This document shows, one piece after another, positions 6,460 through 18,129 of a stretch of DNA of 64,000 nt (positions are counted from its first letter, which is position 1; every line of letters starts with the position of its first letter). The stretch comes from Mesomycoplasma molare (GTDB lineage Bacteria > Bacillota_I > Bacilli_A > Mycoplasmatales > Metamycoplasmataceae): contig NZ_CP103423.1 in the NCBI RefSeq assembly GCF_024918955.1, positions 682,001-746,000 on the forward strand, in the 5' to 3' direction. The notes beneath the pieces are model-generated. The model had not been told where the DNA came from and did not search any database. It saw nothing but the letters and a program-made list of their open reading frames with translations. A program made the translations under genes and the position numbers.

Positions 6460-6460
6460 A

Positions 6461-7156
6461 TTAATTAAAAACTCCAAAATATAATTTATTTGAGTATAGT
6501 TCGTATTTTTCTTTTGAAACATAATTATAAAGTTTATTTCAAAAATCTTTTTTATGATGAGGAAAAAAACAATGAACTAATTCATGATAAATTATAGAAT
6601 CAATTATTTCTTGAGAAAAAGGAAAAAGTCTAGAAGCATATTCAATTGTGTTTTGTGTGAAACTATTTCTGCCTCAATATGAATTAAATTTTTTTAAAAT
6701 TATTTTATTTCTCTTCTCAACTTTTAAAAGATTTTCTAATTCAGTAGTTCTATAAATTAAGTATCTAAAAAGCCTTTGTTCGCAAAAATTTTTAATAAAT
6801 CTTTCTAGTAATTTTAACGAATTAAAACTTTTTTCTAAAACATCTATTTTTTCACAATTAAAAATAAACTCATTAATCTTTTCAATTATTTCAAAATTAA
6901 TTTTTTCTCCAAATAAGTAAAAATGCTTATTTTTTATATCTATTGCTTCACCTGAATAATTTAAACAAAAATCTTTATTTTTTCTAAAATAAGTTTTTAA
7001 TTCTTCTTGCCATGAATTGTCTTCTATGCTTTTCTTTGTAGGATGGAATTCTATTATCCCTTCTTTTCATCTAATATTATTTTCTAATACAAGAGCTGGA
7101 TATAGTTTAAATTTTACCTCTATACCATCTATAACTATTGACTCGATTTTTAACAT
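6461..7156 (-). CDS. YgjP-type (DUF45) zinc metallopeptidase-like protein
   Basis: 231 aa. The catalytic signature HELVH with a downstream HHKKDFW (near residues 200-215) matches the YgjP/DUF45 family, whose usual form is HELAHL...H...FW. Zinc ligands would be the two His of HELVH and the later His. The preceding SYWGRNS.... segment corresponds to the family's strand before the helix. Substrates of this family are not established. The start overlaps the NERD gene stop by one base (TAATG), and the stop abuts cysS, so the three are cotranscribed. Confidence 0.75.
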
Positions 7157-7836
7157 TAATACTCATTTCCAAAAGATTTAAGTGTTAAATAATCTTTTTT
7201 ATCATTAGTTCTAAAATCTTCTATTGTTCTTTTAATTTCTAACAGAGTTTTTTTGTCTATTTTTTCTTCTAAAGAAGTATTAATATCAAATAATATTTGA
7301 TTTAGGTTGTTTTCTTTCGTAATTATTACGTGAGAAATATTATTCTCTATTTCTAATTTTTCAGCTCTATCTGAAAAAATTATTAAAGATAAAATAGGTA
7401 ATTTATAATTTAACATTTGGGTTATATGATAAATATGTTTATCATTTTGATAAACAGGATTAGTTATAGTAAAAGTTTTTTTTCCTAAAGTTTTAGTTCA
7501 ATTATTTTCTTCTGCATTTCCTGTTATTATTCCGTTTATTGATTTGATTTCAACTACTATTATTGCTTTGTTTGTTAGTAATATTCCATCAACTTCAAAT
7601 AATTTATTTTCTCCATACTTATATAAACTACTTTCTATAAAGAAAAAATTATTTTGGTTAGCTCAATTTTTTAAAAATAAATTAATGTTTTTTTCAGCTT
7701 CTATACCTATCTGTTCTTGTTTGGATATTTTATTTATATATTTAAACTTAACAAATATACTAAAAGCAATAATAGAGATTATTAATGATAGACTTATAAT
7801 AATTCCAACTAAAATAATTACTTCTTTTTGCGACAT
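7156..7836 (-). CDS. Membrane-anchored NERD-domain protein
   Basis: 226 aa. A membrane helix at about residues 5-28 (VIILVGIIISLSLIISIIAF) is followed by a NERD (nuclease-related) domain: EQIGIEAEKNI, then FEVDGILLTNKAIIVVEIKS, which supplies the D...(E)xK spacing of restriction-nuclease folds, then GNAEENNW and NPVYQNDKHI. Nuclease activity is not proven for most NERD proteins. Start 7836 has AAAGGAG upstream. It heads the operon NERD-YgjP-cysS-rlmB and stops with TAATG overlap. Confidence 0.8.
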
Positions 7837-7884
7837 TTAAACTCCTTTATAATTTTTAATTATACTTGTATTTTATTAAAAAAA

Positions 7885-7910
7885 AAATAACAGACAATAT
7901 TCTGTTATTT
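7885..7910. terminator. Bidirectional terminator
   Basis: AAATAACAGA-caatat-TCTGTTATTT, ten-bp stem between the lipoprotein gene and the NERD gene; on the minus strand it is followed by a T run and would end the lipoprotein transcript. Confidence 0.7.
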
Positions 7911-7959
7911 CTATATTTTATTTTACCTAAATAACTACATATAAATAATTTTTAATTTA

Positions 7960-8535
7960 TTATTTTTTTAGTTCTACTACTTGATCACCAAATTTAAGTG
8001 ATGAGATACCTAGTGATTCTAAATTTAATGTTTTATTTTCTACTTCTGTTTTAGAGAATGCAAATTCATAGTGAACAGGGAATGAAAATGTTCTTGTAGG
8101 AATTTCAACACTCGCTTCCTTGTCATTTGTTTGTGTAGTGTCTGAAAATTGACCTTTTGCAGTTTTTCCTTCAACTGTTTTTGTCTCTGTTCCGACAAAT
8201 TTAGAAGTTGTTGTGAATGTTTTTCCATTTGCTTTTAAGTAACCATTTTCATCTAATTCTTTTACTTCTAATGAAAATGTTTTTGCATTATCAGAAAGTT
8301 CTACATAATTTCCAGCTTCGTCTTTCAAGTATAAAGAAATTACAAATTCTTTTGCAGAAACTTTCTCTTTTTCAAATTCTAATGTATATTTTGAAAAATC
8401 TGTTTCTTTTTTATCAGTTGAATTATCTGTTAAAGGTTTTGTGTTATCTCCACAAGAAATAGCAAAAGCCATTCCTGATAATACTGTTGTTGTAGTTCCT
8501 AAAGATAATAATAAATTTTTTATTTTTTTAGTCAT
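7960..8535 (-). CDS. Small surface lipoprotein
   Basis: 191 aa. The signal peptide MTKKIKNLLLSLGTTTTVLS... ends in the lipobox AISC (Cys at residue 27-28), so the protein should be lipidated by Lgt, encoded nearby, and anchored outside the membrane. The mature part is rich in Thr, Lys, Glu and predicted beta strands and has no cysteine or known motif. Start 8535 has AAGGAG; an upstream in-frame codon at 8577 would add 14 residues before the signal peptide and is rejected. Single gene with its own terminator. Function unknown; mycoplasma lipoproteins often serve in adhesion or antigenic variation. Confidence 0.85.
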   Translation of the reverse strand: MTKKIKNLLLSLGTTTTVLSGMAFAISCGDNTKPLTDNSTDKKETDFSKYTLEFEKEKVSAKEFVISLYLKDEAGNYVELSDNAKTFSLEVKELDENGYLKANGKTFTTTSKFVGTETKTVEGKTAKGQFSDTTQTNDKEASVEIPTRTFSFPVHYEFAFSKTEVENKTLNLESLGISSLKFGDQVVELKK

Positions 8536-8627
8536 AATATACTCCTTATATTGTATTATGTTATGTAAATTATACAATTTTTTATTTTTTTCGGTAATTT
8601 AGCTTATTTTTATTCAAAAACAAGCGT

Positions 8628-8670
8628 AAAAAGCTAAAAAAATACATTTTTTGGATTTTTATAGCTTTTT
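8628..8670 (-). terminator. Terminator after trxB
   Basis: AAAAAGCTA ... TAGCTTTTT, nine-bp stem with a long A/T loop. On the minus strand the right arm ends in TTTTT. It separates trxB from the lipoprotein gene. Confidence 0.5.
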
Positions 8671-8698
8671 TCTATTTTTAAAAATATTATTAATTATT

Positions 8699-9616
8699 TT
8701 ATTTTCCTAATCTATTTGTTAATATTTTACCCACAATTGTTCCGTCACTTGTCGCTGTTGCAATTTGTCTAATTTCTTTAACAATAACATCACCAATTGC
8801 ATAAATACCTTTTTCTTTTGTTTCTTTAAATTCATCAACTTTTAATAATCCATTAGGCTCTAAAATGTTTAGGTCTTTCAAGAAAGCTGTAGCAGGTATA
8901 AATCCAATATAAGGGAATAATGAAGCAGCTTCAATTTCTTGTTCTTTTCCATCAATTTCTACCAATGCTTTTTCTAATGAATTTGTTCCCATTAATTTTA
9001 ATACTTTAGAATTAAAATGAACTTTTACATTTTTCTTATTCATTAATTCCTCTACTAAACGTGGTTCAGCATTAAATTTATCATCTCTAACAAAAACATG
9101 TACTTCTGAAGCGATTGAAGATAAAAAAGCTCCTTCTTCAACAGCTGAATTACCACCACCAATTATAATTGAAGGGTTTTTACCAAATAAAGGACCGTCA
9201 CAAATAGCACAATATGATACACCTCTATGTTCGAAATCCAAAATACCTTCTACATCCATTGGTTTTCTCTCGTTCATTCCAGAAGCAACAACAACAGATT
9301 TAGCTTTAATAATTTTATTGTTTTTTAAATGAACTTCTTTTTCAAATTCTGAAATAGAAACAACTTTTTCTACTTCTCCATATAAATGTTCTGCTCCATA
9401 TTCTAAAGCGTGTTCATACATTCTCAGTGCTAAATCAGCCCCCATAACTACTTTGTCACCTGGTCAGTTTTCAATTTTTGATTGCATAACCATTTTACCC
9501 CCAGGAGCTCCTTTTTCAATTATGGCAACACTTAAATTACCTCTAGAAGCATATATAGCTGCAGTAAGTCCAGCAGGACCTGCTCCTATAATTACAACAT
9601 CATATACTTTTTCCAT
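8699..9616 (-). CDS. trxB: Thioredoxin reductase
   Basis: 305 aa. A flavoprotein that reduces thioredoxin with NADPH. The N-terminal FAD site is VVIIGAGPAGLTAA. The redox-active disulfide is CAIC in SYCAICDGPLF. The NADPH site is IIIGGGNSAVEEG, and GIYAIGDV is the C-terminal FAD contact. The normal HR(R/H) NADPH 2'-phosphate motif reads VFVRDDKFNAEP. The start 9616 has AAGGAAGG upstream. It lies 12 bp after lgt in the uvrA-hprK-lgt-trxB order common in mycoplasmas. Confidence 0.95.
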
Positions 9617-9628
9617 TTTTCCTTCCTT

Positions 9629-10606
9629 TTACAAGTTTTGAACTGTTGTACTAACAGTTTCTACTCTTTGATATTTTTTTCAAGTAATTTTCATAAATTT
9701 TTCTTTACTTACTTGATATCTTACTACTTTTTCAATTTTTAATTTATTATTCACTATAAGGTATTTAAAATTTGCAAAAAATTGGAAATAAATAGCTAAG
9801 ATAACTCCTAAAAATATATAAATTAAAGCTAATATAAAATAAAATAGATAAGCTTCTTGTCTTAAAAATTCCATCGATGCACGAACTATACCATATCAAA
9901 TTAAATACATCGCACCAGTAACACCCGGTTTAAATCAATTAAATAAATTAAAGACTCAAACCAATAATAAATAACCAATAAGAGATGTTAAAAACTCATA
10001 GAAAAATAAAGGCACTCTTAAAGCTCCATCTTGATTTACGCTATCAGAAATAAACATATTTCTAACAATTATTTCTCCTAATCATAAAACAGAAGAACCA
10101 TCTAAATCAATTTTTCCATAAACTTCATGATTTGTATAATTTCCCCATCTTCCAACTGCTTGCCCTATTAAAACAGCAGGAAGAATAAAGCTCATAGCTT
10201 TTCGATAATCTATTTCTGTTCTTTTAAAATAAATATATGTTAAATCGGAAATAGTCGCTAAAATAACTCCTCATTGAATAGAAAGGCCACCACTTCTTAT
10301 GTTTCATCAATTATCTTTTAATTTATCTGCATTTCCAGCTATAAGTTGTTCAAAAATATATCCTAATCTTGCTCCGATTATTGAAGTAGGAATTGTTATA
10401 ATAATTAAAGTAAATAAATGATCAAAGTTTCATTTTTCTCTTTTTCAAAAAAATGCAATAGTTAATATAGCAAAAATCATTCCTAGCATAATCATAAAAC
10501 TATATACAGGTAATCATTCTCAATTAAAAATATAAAATGCTTCACCTTCTTTAAAAGGTCTGGCAGTTTTTAAATATTCAGGTAATTGTGAAGTTTTATT
10601 TTCCAT
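9629..10606 (-). CDS. lgt: Prolipoprotein diacylglyceryl transferase
   Basis: 325 aa integral membrane enzyme that transfers diacylglycerol from phosphatidylglycerol to the lipobox cysteine. Seven hydrophobic segments are visible. The Lgt signature appears as IGQAVGRWGNYTNHEVYG, with the essential Arg and the preceding IGARLGYIFEQ segment and later GALRVPLFFYEFL (the conserved R.P..FYE). Many tryptophans are TGA. The start overlaps the hprK stop by 11 bp. The substrate lipoproteins at 7960, 43208 and elsewhere need this enzyme. Confidence 0.93.
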
Positions 10607-11516
10607 TTTTATTTTTTATCCTTTCTTGAATTTTTTCAATCGGGTCCAAACCATCCTGTTTAACTAAATAAGAATTAACTGCAGCAACAACTAAGGATGA
10701 AATTGTTCTTCCTTGCTTTACAGGAATTTGGATTTTTTTTATTTTACCATCTAAAATGTGGTAATATAACTCATTATTGCCAATTCGATCAAAATTATTG
10801 TTATTTTCAAAAGGAATTAGTTCTAAAACTAAATCTATATCTAATTTTGTTCTAATCATACTAGAACCATAAGTATGTCTAATATCTATTATCCCAATTC
10901 CTCTTACTTCTAATAAATCTTGTGTTATTGGTGAAGGTTTACCAATAAAGCGATTTCCTAATCGAGAAATTATTACAGTATCATCACTTACAAAAGTATG
11001 ACCATCTTGAATTAATTCTAAAACTGCTTCTGATTTACCTACTCCTGAAGCTCCCGTTATTAGAACACCTACTCCATTTACAATAATAGCACTACCATGA
11101 ATTGCTGTTTTTTTTGCAAAATACTCAGAAAGGTATCCTCCAATATTTGCAATTAAAGTTGATAAATGCTCTTCGCTAGAAACTGTAGGTACCATATAAA
11201 AATTAGAAATTTCTAAAATTTCATTAAATAACTCCTTTTCAAATCCGACAGAAAGCATTAATAAAGGAGGATTTGCTCCTATTACCCTATGTAACGCCTC
11301 TTTTCTGTCTTTTTGTGAAAGAGAAAGTAAAAATTTAGATTCATTCGTCCCTCATCCAACTATATTTTTAGTTAAAGTTTCATCTACATAAGCTCCTGCT
11401 AACAAAAGTCCTGCTCTGTTTATCGAAGGTCTTTCAATAAAGGACTCTTTGCATTCATTTAATGGTTTTAAATTAAATTCTTTAATTAAAAAATCTACAT
11501 TAATTTTTTCTTTCAT
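10596..11516 (-). CDS. hprK: HPr kinase/phosphorylase
   Basis: 306 aa. It phosphorylates and dephosphorylates Ser-46 of HPr in response to metabolites. The C-terminal catalytic domain has the P-loop GASGVGKS, the following HTFVSDDTV segment, and the signature [11 protein letters not shown] with the [12 protein letters not shown] strand. The N-terminal domain binds no nucleotide in this family. Start 11516 has AAGGAG and lies 17 bp inside the uvrA end. It suggests that carbon regulation through HPr exists in this organism; an EIIB-like gene is at 57493. Confidence 0.93.
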
Positions 11517-14340
11517 TTAATACTCCTTTTAAATAAATTCCGGTGTATGAATTTTCATTTTTAGCTACTGCTTCTGGTGTTCCTGTAGCTATAACTTTTC
11601 CTCCATTAATTCCACCACCAGGACCTAAATCAATAATATAATCAGCGACTTTAATTAAATCTAAATTATGTTCTATAACTAAAACTGTATCTCCATTATC
11701 AACTATTCTATTTAAAACTTTAACTAATTTTTCTACATCCGCAGTATGTAATCCTGTTGTAGGTTCATCTAAAACGTAAAATGTTTTACCTGTAGGTTTC
11801 TTTTGTAAAAATTTAGCTAGTTTAACCCTTTGCGCTTCTCCTCCGGAAAGAGTTGTTGCTGATTGTCCTAATGTTATATAATCTAAACCTACATCTATTA
11901 GCGTTTTTAATTTGTTAGCTATTTTAGGTCTATTTTCAAAAAATTCATAAGCATCTAAAACTGTCATATTTAAAATGTCTGATATATTTTTGTTTTTATA
12001 TTTTATTTCTAAAATTTCATTTTTATATCTTGTACCATTACAATGATCGCAAGTTATGTAAACATCAGGTAAAAAATGCATTTCAATTCTTAACATCCCA
12101 TCACCTTGACATTTTTCACAACGACCATCAGAGGCATTAAAAGAAAATTTTCCTTTTAAATAACCTCTAGTTCTAGATTCTTCTAGGCTAGCATATACAT
12201 CCCTTATATCATCAAATACAGAAATATAAGTTGCAGGATTAGATCTAGGTGTTCTTCCTATTGGAGATTGAGAAACTTTTATTATTTTATCAATATTATA
12301 TGAACCGTCTATAGATTTGTGTTTACCTGATTTTACTTTTTCTTCGCTAGTTAAATTTTCTAGACCTTTTACAAGAACTTCATTAACTAAAGTACTTTTA
12401 CCTGAACCTGAAACACCTGTCACCGCAATAAATTTACCCAAAGGAAAAGAAACATCAAGATTTTTTAAATTATTCTCTGATGCACCTTTTACAATAATAG
12501 AATTTCCATTACCTGGTCGTCTTTTATTAGGTATTTCTATCTCTTTTTCTTTAGAAAGATATTTTCCAGTTATTGAATTAGGATTATTTATTAAATCTAA
12601 AACGCTTCCTTGCGCAACAACTTCTCCACCATTTCTACCTGCTAAAGGGCCTATTTCAATAACATGATCTGCCTCTAATATAGTTTCTTCATCGTGTTCT
12701 ACTACAATTAGTGTATTACCAATTTCAACCATTTTTTTCAATGAATTAATTAACTTTCTATTATCTTTTTGATGTAATCCTATTGATGGTTCATCCAAAA
12801 CATAAAGGACTCCCGTTAAATTAGAACCTATTTGCGTTGCTAGTCTTATTCTTTGTGCTTCTCCTCCAGAAAGACTTTCTGACTTTCTATTTAATGAAAG
12901 ATATTCTAAACCTACATTTACTAAAAAACTCAGTCTATTTTTTATTTCTTTAATTAACATACTAGAAATTTCTTTATCAAACTCACTTATTTGAAGATTT
13001 TCAATTTCTTTTAAAGCATCTTCAATAGAAAGCGAAGATAATTCAAAAATATTTAGGTTATTTAGTTTTACAGCTAATGAGTATTTATTTAATCTTGCGC
13101 CCTTACATGAATCACAATTAGATTCCGACATAAATCTTTTATGTCATGCTCTTATATCTTCACTAGATGCTTCCATAAATTTTCGCTCTTGCTTATTAAT
13201 TAAACCTTCGATAAATTTGGTTTTTTTGTATTCATTTCCAGCTTCGCTTACTACTGTAAAAGTTACTTCTTCATTTGAACCAAATTTTAATATTTCTATT
13301 TCTTCTTTTGTTCAAGTTTCTATCGCCTTGTCTAAAGGTAAATTATATTTATTAGCTAAAACTTCAAACTCTTTTCATTCTATAGTTTTTTTGTTTATAG
13401 GTAAAGGAAAAATAGCTAATGCTCCCTCTAAAACAGATAGTTCTTTTTTAGGCACTAAAAGATCAAAATCAGCTTTTAGTACAACCCCTATTCCCTTACA
13501 TTTTTCACACATTCCTATTGGCGAATTAAATGAAAAGTTTTTTGTATCAAAATTTGGCATATTAAAATCACCAAATTGACAAGCTTGAATTTTTGAAAAA
13601 GTAATTTCTTGTTTATCTAAAACTTCTACTTTAACGATGCCTTTTGCATAGTCTGAAGCAATATCTATCGCTTCAGATATTCTATTACTTTCTTCTTCTT
13701 TTAAAACTAAACGATCAACAATAATATCAATATTATGTTTTTTGTTTTTATCTAAGATAATACTTTCTTCAACAGATCTAACTTCTCCGTTAACTTTTAG
13801 TCTTAAAAAGCCTTCTTTTTTTAGTTTTAATAATAACTTTTCATGTGTTCCTTTTTCATCAACAACAACAGGAGAAAGAATATGAATTTTTGATCCTAAA
13901 GGAAACCTATAAATAGCATCTACTATTTCTTTAGTTTTTTGACTTGTTATTTCTATATTATGTTTAGGACAAAAGGGTTTTCCAATTCTTGCATAAAGTA
14001 AACGTAAATAATCATAAATTTCAGTTATTGTTCCTACTGTAGATCTCGGGTTAGAATGTGTTGTTTTTTGTTCGATAGAAATAGCGGGAGAAAGTCCATC
14101 AATGGAAACCACATCAGGTTTTTTGGTTCCTCCTAAAAACTGTCTAGCATATGAACTAAGTGAATCAACATATCTTCTTCTTCCTTCTTCATAAATAGTA
14201 TTAAAAGCTAAAGAAGATTTTCCAGATCCTGAAACTCCCGTAAAAACTACTAATTTATTTTTTGGAATAATTAAATCAATGTTTTTTAAATTATTTTCTT
14301 TCGCTCCAACAATGGTAATAAAATCGTGTGTATTTTTCAT
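11500..14340 (-). CDS. uvrA: Excinuclease ABC subunit A
   Basis: 946 aa, normal UvrA length. It scans DNA for damage with UvrB. Two ABC ATPase modules: Walker [11 protein letters not shown] near residue 35 and [10 protein letters not shown] near residue 650, signatures [12 protein letters not shown] and [12 protein letters not shown], Walker [11 protein letters not shown] and [10 protein letters not shown]. Zinc modules are CPKH...CEKCKG and CEKCQG...CDHCNG. TGA tryptophans break the reading frame several times between 13132 and 13375. No Shine-Dalgarno precedes ATG 14340; a TATAAT box ends six bases upstream, so the mRNA is probably leaderless. First gene of uvrA-hprK-lgt-trxB. Confidence 0.96.
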
Positions 14341-14405
14341 TATAAAATTATATAAAAAACTTTTTTGTTTTTTTATAAAAAGATGTTAAAAAAACTAAAA
14401 TAAAA

Positions 14406-15407
14406 CTATCTTAGTTCATTTATAAAAGTTGTAATTCTTTCAGGTTTTTTTGTTCCATTTAAAATTTCTATAATGGTTTTTATGACACTTATTTTTAAAC
14501 TATTAATATCTATTTTAGACTCTAATATTTTAGCAGCTTCTTTACCTTCTATTGTTTGTTTAAAATCAATATTTGCTTTTTCGAGACCTCATCTAGCGAT
14601 GTATCTTCCATAACTAAAATTTCGACTTTTTTCTGAACTACAAGTTAAAATTACATCACCTAAAGTTGAAAAATCAACAACATTTTTAAAATCAATGTCG
14701 GAAGATAAACTTTCATAAATTATCATAATATCTTTAATTCCTTGTGTTAAAAAAGCTGCGTGAGTATTTCTTGAATCACTATAGTAATTTAAAATCCCGC
14801 TACCAATAGCTAAAACGTTCTTTAAAGCCGCAAATAATTCAGATATAAAACTATCTTTAATTTCTATTAATTTGAAATAATCGTTATCAAATATTTTTTT
14901 AAGTTCTAAAACAAAATCTTTATTTTCAGAAAATACATTAACTATTGTTGTATTTTTATTGAAAAGTTCATTTGCAAAAGATGGGCCTAATATGGTTGCA
15001 AAATTATTAAGATTATTTTTAAATTCTTTTTTTATAAAGTTTGAAAAAAAGTTTTTACTATTGTTTTCAAATCCTTTAGCAATATTTATTAAATTTATCT
15101 TTTTATTTGGTCTTAGTTTTAAAATTTCCTCTAAAACCTTTTGAATGGAATTAGAAGGTATGGCCAAGACAATAATCTCGGTTTTGTCGATTAATTCTTC
15201 TAATTTTTTAGTAGTATGTAGCATTTCTTTATTTGAGAATTCAGAACTAGAAAAATATTTTTTGTTAAATCCTGACTCTATATCATTTAATTCTTCTTCA
15301 TTTATACCATACATTAATACTTCATTTTTATTACTTAATGCCACATTTGCTATAGCTGAACCATATGCCCCTGTACCTATAAAACCTAATTTTATTTTTT
15401 TGTTCAT
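14406..15407 (-). CDS. gpsA: NAD(P)-dependent glycerol-3-phosphate dehydrogenase
   Basis: 333 aa. It interconverts dihydroxyacetone phosphate and sn-glycerol-3-phosphate, the backbone for phospholipids made with PlsC-type enzymes. The Rossmann motif is GFIGTGAYGSAIA; other family blocks are AIPSN, NIAKGFE, LGPSFANEL, the catalytic lysine region AALKNVLAIGSGI and STLGDVILTC. Start 15407 lacks a Shine-Dalgarno and has TATAAT seven bases upstream. The last TGA codon is a tryptophan; the true stop is TAG at 14406. Confidence 0.93.
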
Positions 15408-15447
15408 AAAAACTATTATATAAAATTTTATTTTTTTATTAACTAAC

Positions 15448-16653
15448 TTATTCCAAATTTTCTTTTATTTTTTTTCAATAACTCTTTATTTTTTCCTCAT
15501 TTTTATTATTTCCGAAATGGAAAAAAACTTTATCCTTTAATTCGTTAGGTAAATATTGTTGATTTACAAAATTATTTTTAAAGTTATGAGGATATTTATA
15601 GTTTATTCCGTGATTCAAATTTTTCGCATTTTTATAATGAGCATCTTTTAAATAATTAGGAATATCAAAAATGTATCCGTCATCAACCATCTTTTTTACT
15701 TCATTGAAAGCTAAATAAGTAGAATTGCTTTTTGGACTAAGAGCTAATTCAACTATTATTTGAGATAAAGGTAATTTGGCTTCCGGCATACCTAATCTTT
15801 CGGCAGCTTGAATAGCTGCTTCTACTTTTAATGAAATAATGGAATTCGCCAGACCTATATCTTCATATGCGACAGCGGTAATTCTTCTATATAAACCATC
15901 AAAATCACCACTTTTTATTATCAAATATCCATAATATAAAGAAGCATCTACATCACTTCCCCTTAGAGACTTATGAAATGCACTTAAATTATTATAATGA
16001 GCATCTGAATTTTTGTCACTATAAAAATTTATATTCGGTATTACTTTTTTTATTAAATCTTGATCAATATTCTTATCATTACTTATTTTCATTATCAATG
16101 AAAAATTTAATTTTATTTTTCTAATATCAAAATTAGAATAATAAATAATTTTTTCGACAATATTTTTATCTATTTCTATATTTTCTTTTTTAAATAATGA
16201 TTCAAAATAAGATAAAATATCCTCTTTTGTTGGTTTTAGAAATTGAAGAATTTGCATTCTGCTTCTAATTGCAGGATTAATTTTAAAATAAGGATTCTCT
16301 GTTGTTGTGGCAAAAATAATAATTTCTTGATTTTCTAAAAAAGTTAATAAAATATCTTGCTTATCCTTATTTAATCTATGTATTTCATCAATTATAAGAA
16401 CTTTATTTTCTTTTAATTTACTTATCAATTCCTCTTTCTGTCCTATCGACGCGTTAAAGGTATCGAATTTAAAAGTCATTTTTCTAGCTAATAAGTTGGC
16501 AACAGAAGTCTTTCCAATCCCGGACTCTCCATAAAAAATAAAAGAACCAATGTTCTTTATTTCTATTATTTTATTAAACAAAAATTTAAGATGATTTTGT
16601 CCAATTATATCATCTAAATTTTCTATATCTTTTTCAAAAATTTTTGCATTCAT
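15448..16653 (-). CDS. rarA: Replication-associated recombination ATPase RarA/MgsA
   Basis: 401 aa AAA+ ATPase of the clamp-loader group that acts at stalled replication forks. Walker A is YGESGIGKTSVA, Walker B LIIDEIHRLNKDKQD, sensor 1 FATTTENPYF, arginine-finger region NPAIRSRM. The C-terminal MgsA domain contains SLRGSDVDASLYYGYLII and the conserved RITAVAYEDIGLA and AAERLGMPEA. The reading frame passes a TGA near the end; the stop is TAA at 15448. It follows the DUF2130 gene by 6 bp. Confidence 0.93.
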
Positions 16654-16659
16654 AGTTAA

Positions 16660-18015
16660 TTAATCTTGAGTTTTTTCTGTTTTTTTAATTATTTTTTTGA
16701 TTTCAAAGTTTAATATTTTATTTTTTATGGTTATTAAATGTGAATCAATAACTATGTTAATATTTTCATCAATTTTTTGAGCTTGAGTTTTGATGATATC
16801 AGAAGCTTTTTTAATATCAATTATTTTCTTATTTAAATTCACTAAACTTATATCTAAAATGCTATCTTTCATTTTATTAAATTCTTCTATAATTTCTTCT
16901 TTTTCTTTAAAGACAATATTAGAAGTAGTTATATTTTCATAAGAATAAATAAAATATTTTAAAACGGATACAAAAGGAAGTAAATATGCGGGTCTAACCA
17001 TATACATATTTTCAAAATCTTTAACTTTTTTTATTACAAAATCGTCTTTTGGTTCCACTTCCGTTACTAGAATTGAAAAACTCGCTTGCTTTTCTTTTCT
17101 TTCTTTTTCTAATTTTAAAAAGAAATCACTATTTTTTTGACCACCAGAAGCTCTTTGAGTTTTACACTCTATTACAATTTTACTCAAAGATAAACCTTCT
17201 CTTTTTTTACTAAAAAATTCTATAATAAAATCACTTTTAGTTCCATTAACAACACTATTATCTTTTTTAAGAACTATTTCAGGTTCCATACTAAAAGCGC
17301 TATTAATTTCTGAACTAACTCAAGTTTCTAGTTCCTCTCCTAAAAGTTTTATATTATTGTTTTTGTTTCTTTCTAAGTTGTTTATTTTTTCTAAAAGTTT
17401 TTCTTTTTCTGTTAAAAATTGAATTTGGAATTCTTGTTTAGAATTAATAACATCTGTTTCCATATTGACTTTTAAATTTTGATGTTCTAATTGCAATTTA
17501 TTATAATTGTCTTTAATAACATTTGTATCATCAATTATTTTTAAAAATTCTTTACTTTTTTTATATTCCTCAACAGCGATAATCTTATCAGCTTCTTTCA
17601 TTGATTTTATTCTTAAATTTTCGTCACTTAATTCTTTATTTTTGTCTTTTAAATCTTTAATTTCTTTAAGTATATTTAAATAATTAGAATCTGTCTTTAA
17701 ATATTCTTCTATTGCTTGTTTTTTAAGTAACTCAACTTTGGATTCAAATATTTTTAGATTTTCTTTTTCTGTACTTAAATCTTGAACTAATTTTAAATAT
17801 TCTTCACTTAGTTTAAATTCATTTATTGCATTTTTTCTTGCTTCTTCAATTAAAGAATTGTTGATTTTTCCTTTTATTTTTTGAATAAAATTTTCAATTT
17901 CTTGATTTTTATAATCATCGATTAAAAAGAAATCCCCTTTTTTAGCATCTTCAACAAGTTCAAATTTTATTGTTGGTTCATATTCAATAATTCTTACTTT
18001 AATTTCTTTACTCAT
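16660..18015 (-). CDS. DUF2130 protein, coiled coil plus nuclease-like domain
   Basis: 451 aa. Residues 40-230 are a long predicted coiled coil with repeated EEYLK/EEYKKSKEFLK units. The C-terminal half matches DUF2130: the stretch TKSDFIIEFF...SKIVIECKTQRASGGQ near residue 260 has the D...ECK spacing of PD-(D/E)XK nucleases, and later EVEPKDDF and MYMVRPAYLLPFV are family blocks. No activity has been established for this family. The two halves are joined through a TGA tryptophan at 17317. GAGGT precedes the start; a 12-codon ORF lies just upstream at 18036-18074. Confidence 0.75.
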
Positions 18016-18035
18016 TTTTTACCTCTCACACTAAT

Positions 18036-18074
18036 TTACATTCGCCTATTGGCTTTTTTGGTTTTGAAATACAT
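18036..18074 (-). CDS. Possible 12-aa leader ORF
   Basis: ATG at 18074 has a good ribosome site (AAGGGA) and a 12-residue basic frame MYFKTKKANRRM ending 20 bp before the DUF2130 start. It may be a leader peptide for the downstream gene, or chance. Only the ribosome site supports it. Confidence 0.25.
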   Translation of the reverse strand: MYFKTKKANRRM

Positions 18075-18129
18075 AATTCCCTTCTTTCTAATTACTATAT
18101 TTAATAGTTAGACATAAATGAATCCTACA

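Noticed and set aside
13132-13374. Frameshift or pseudogene in uvrA
   Set aside because: The breaks are TGA codons at conserved tryptophans; the frame is continuous under code 4. The same applies to cysS, dnaE, pcrA, clpB, asnS and others.
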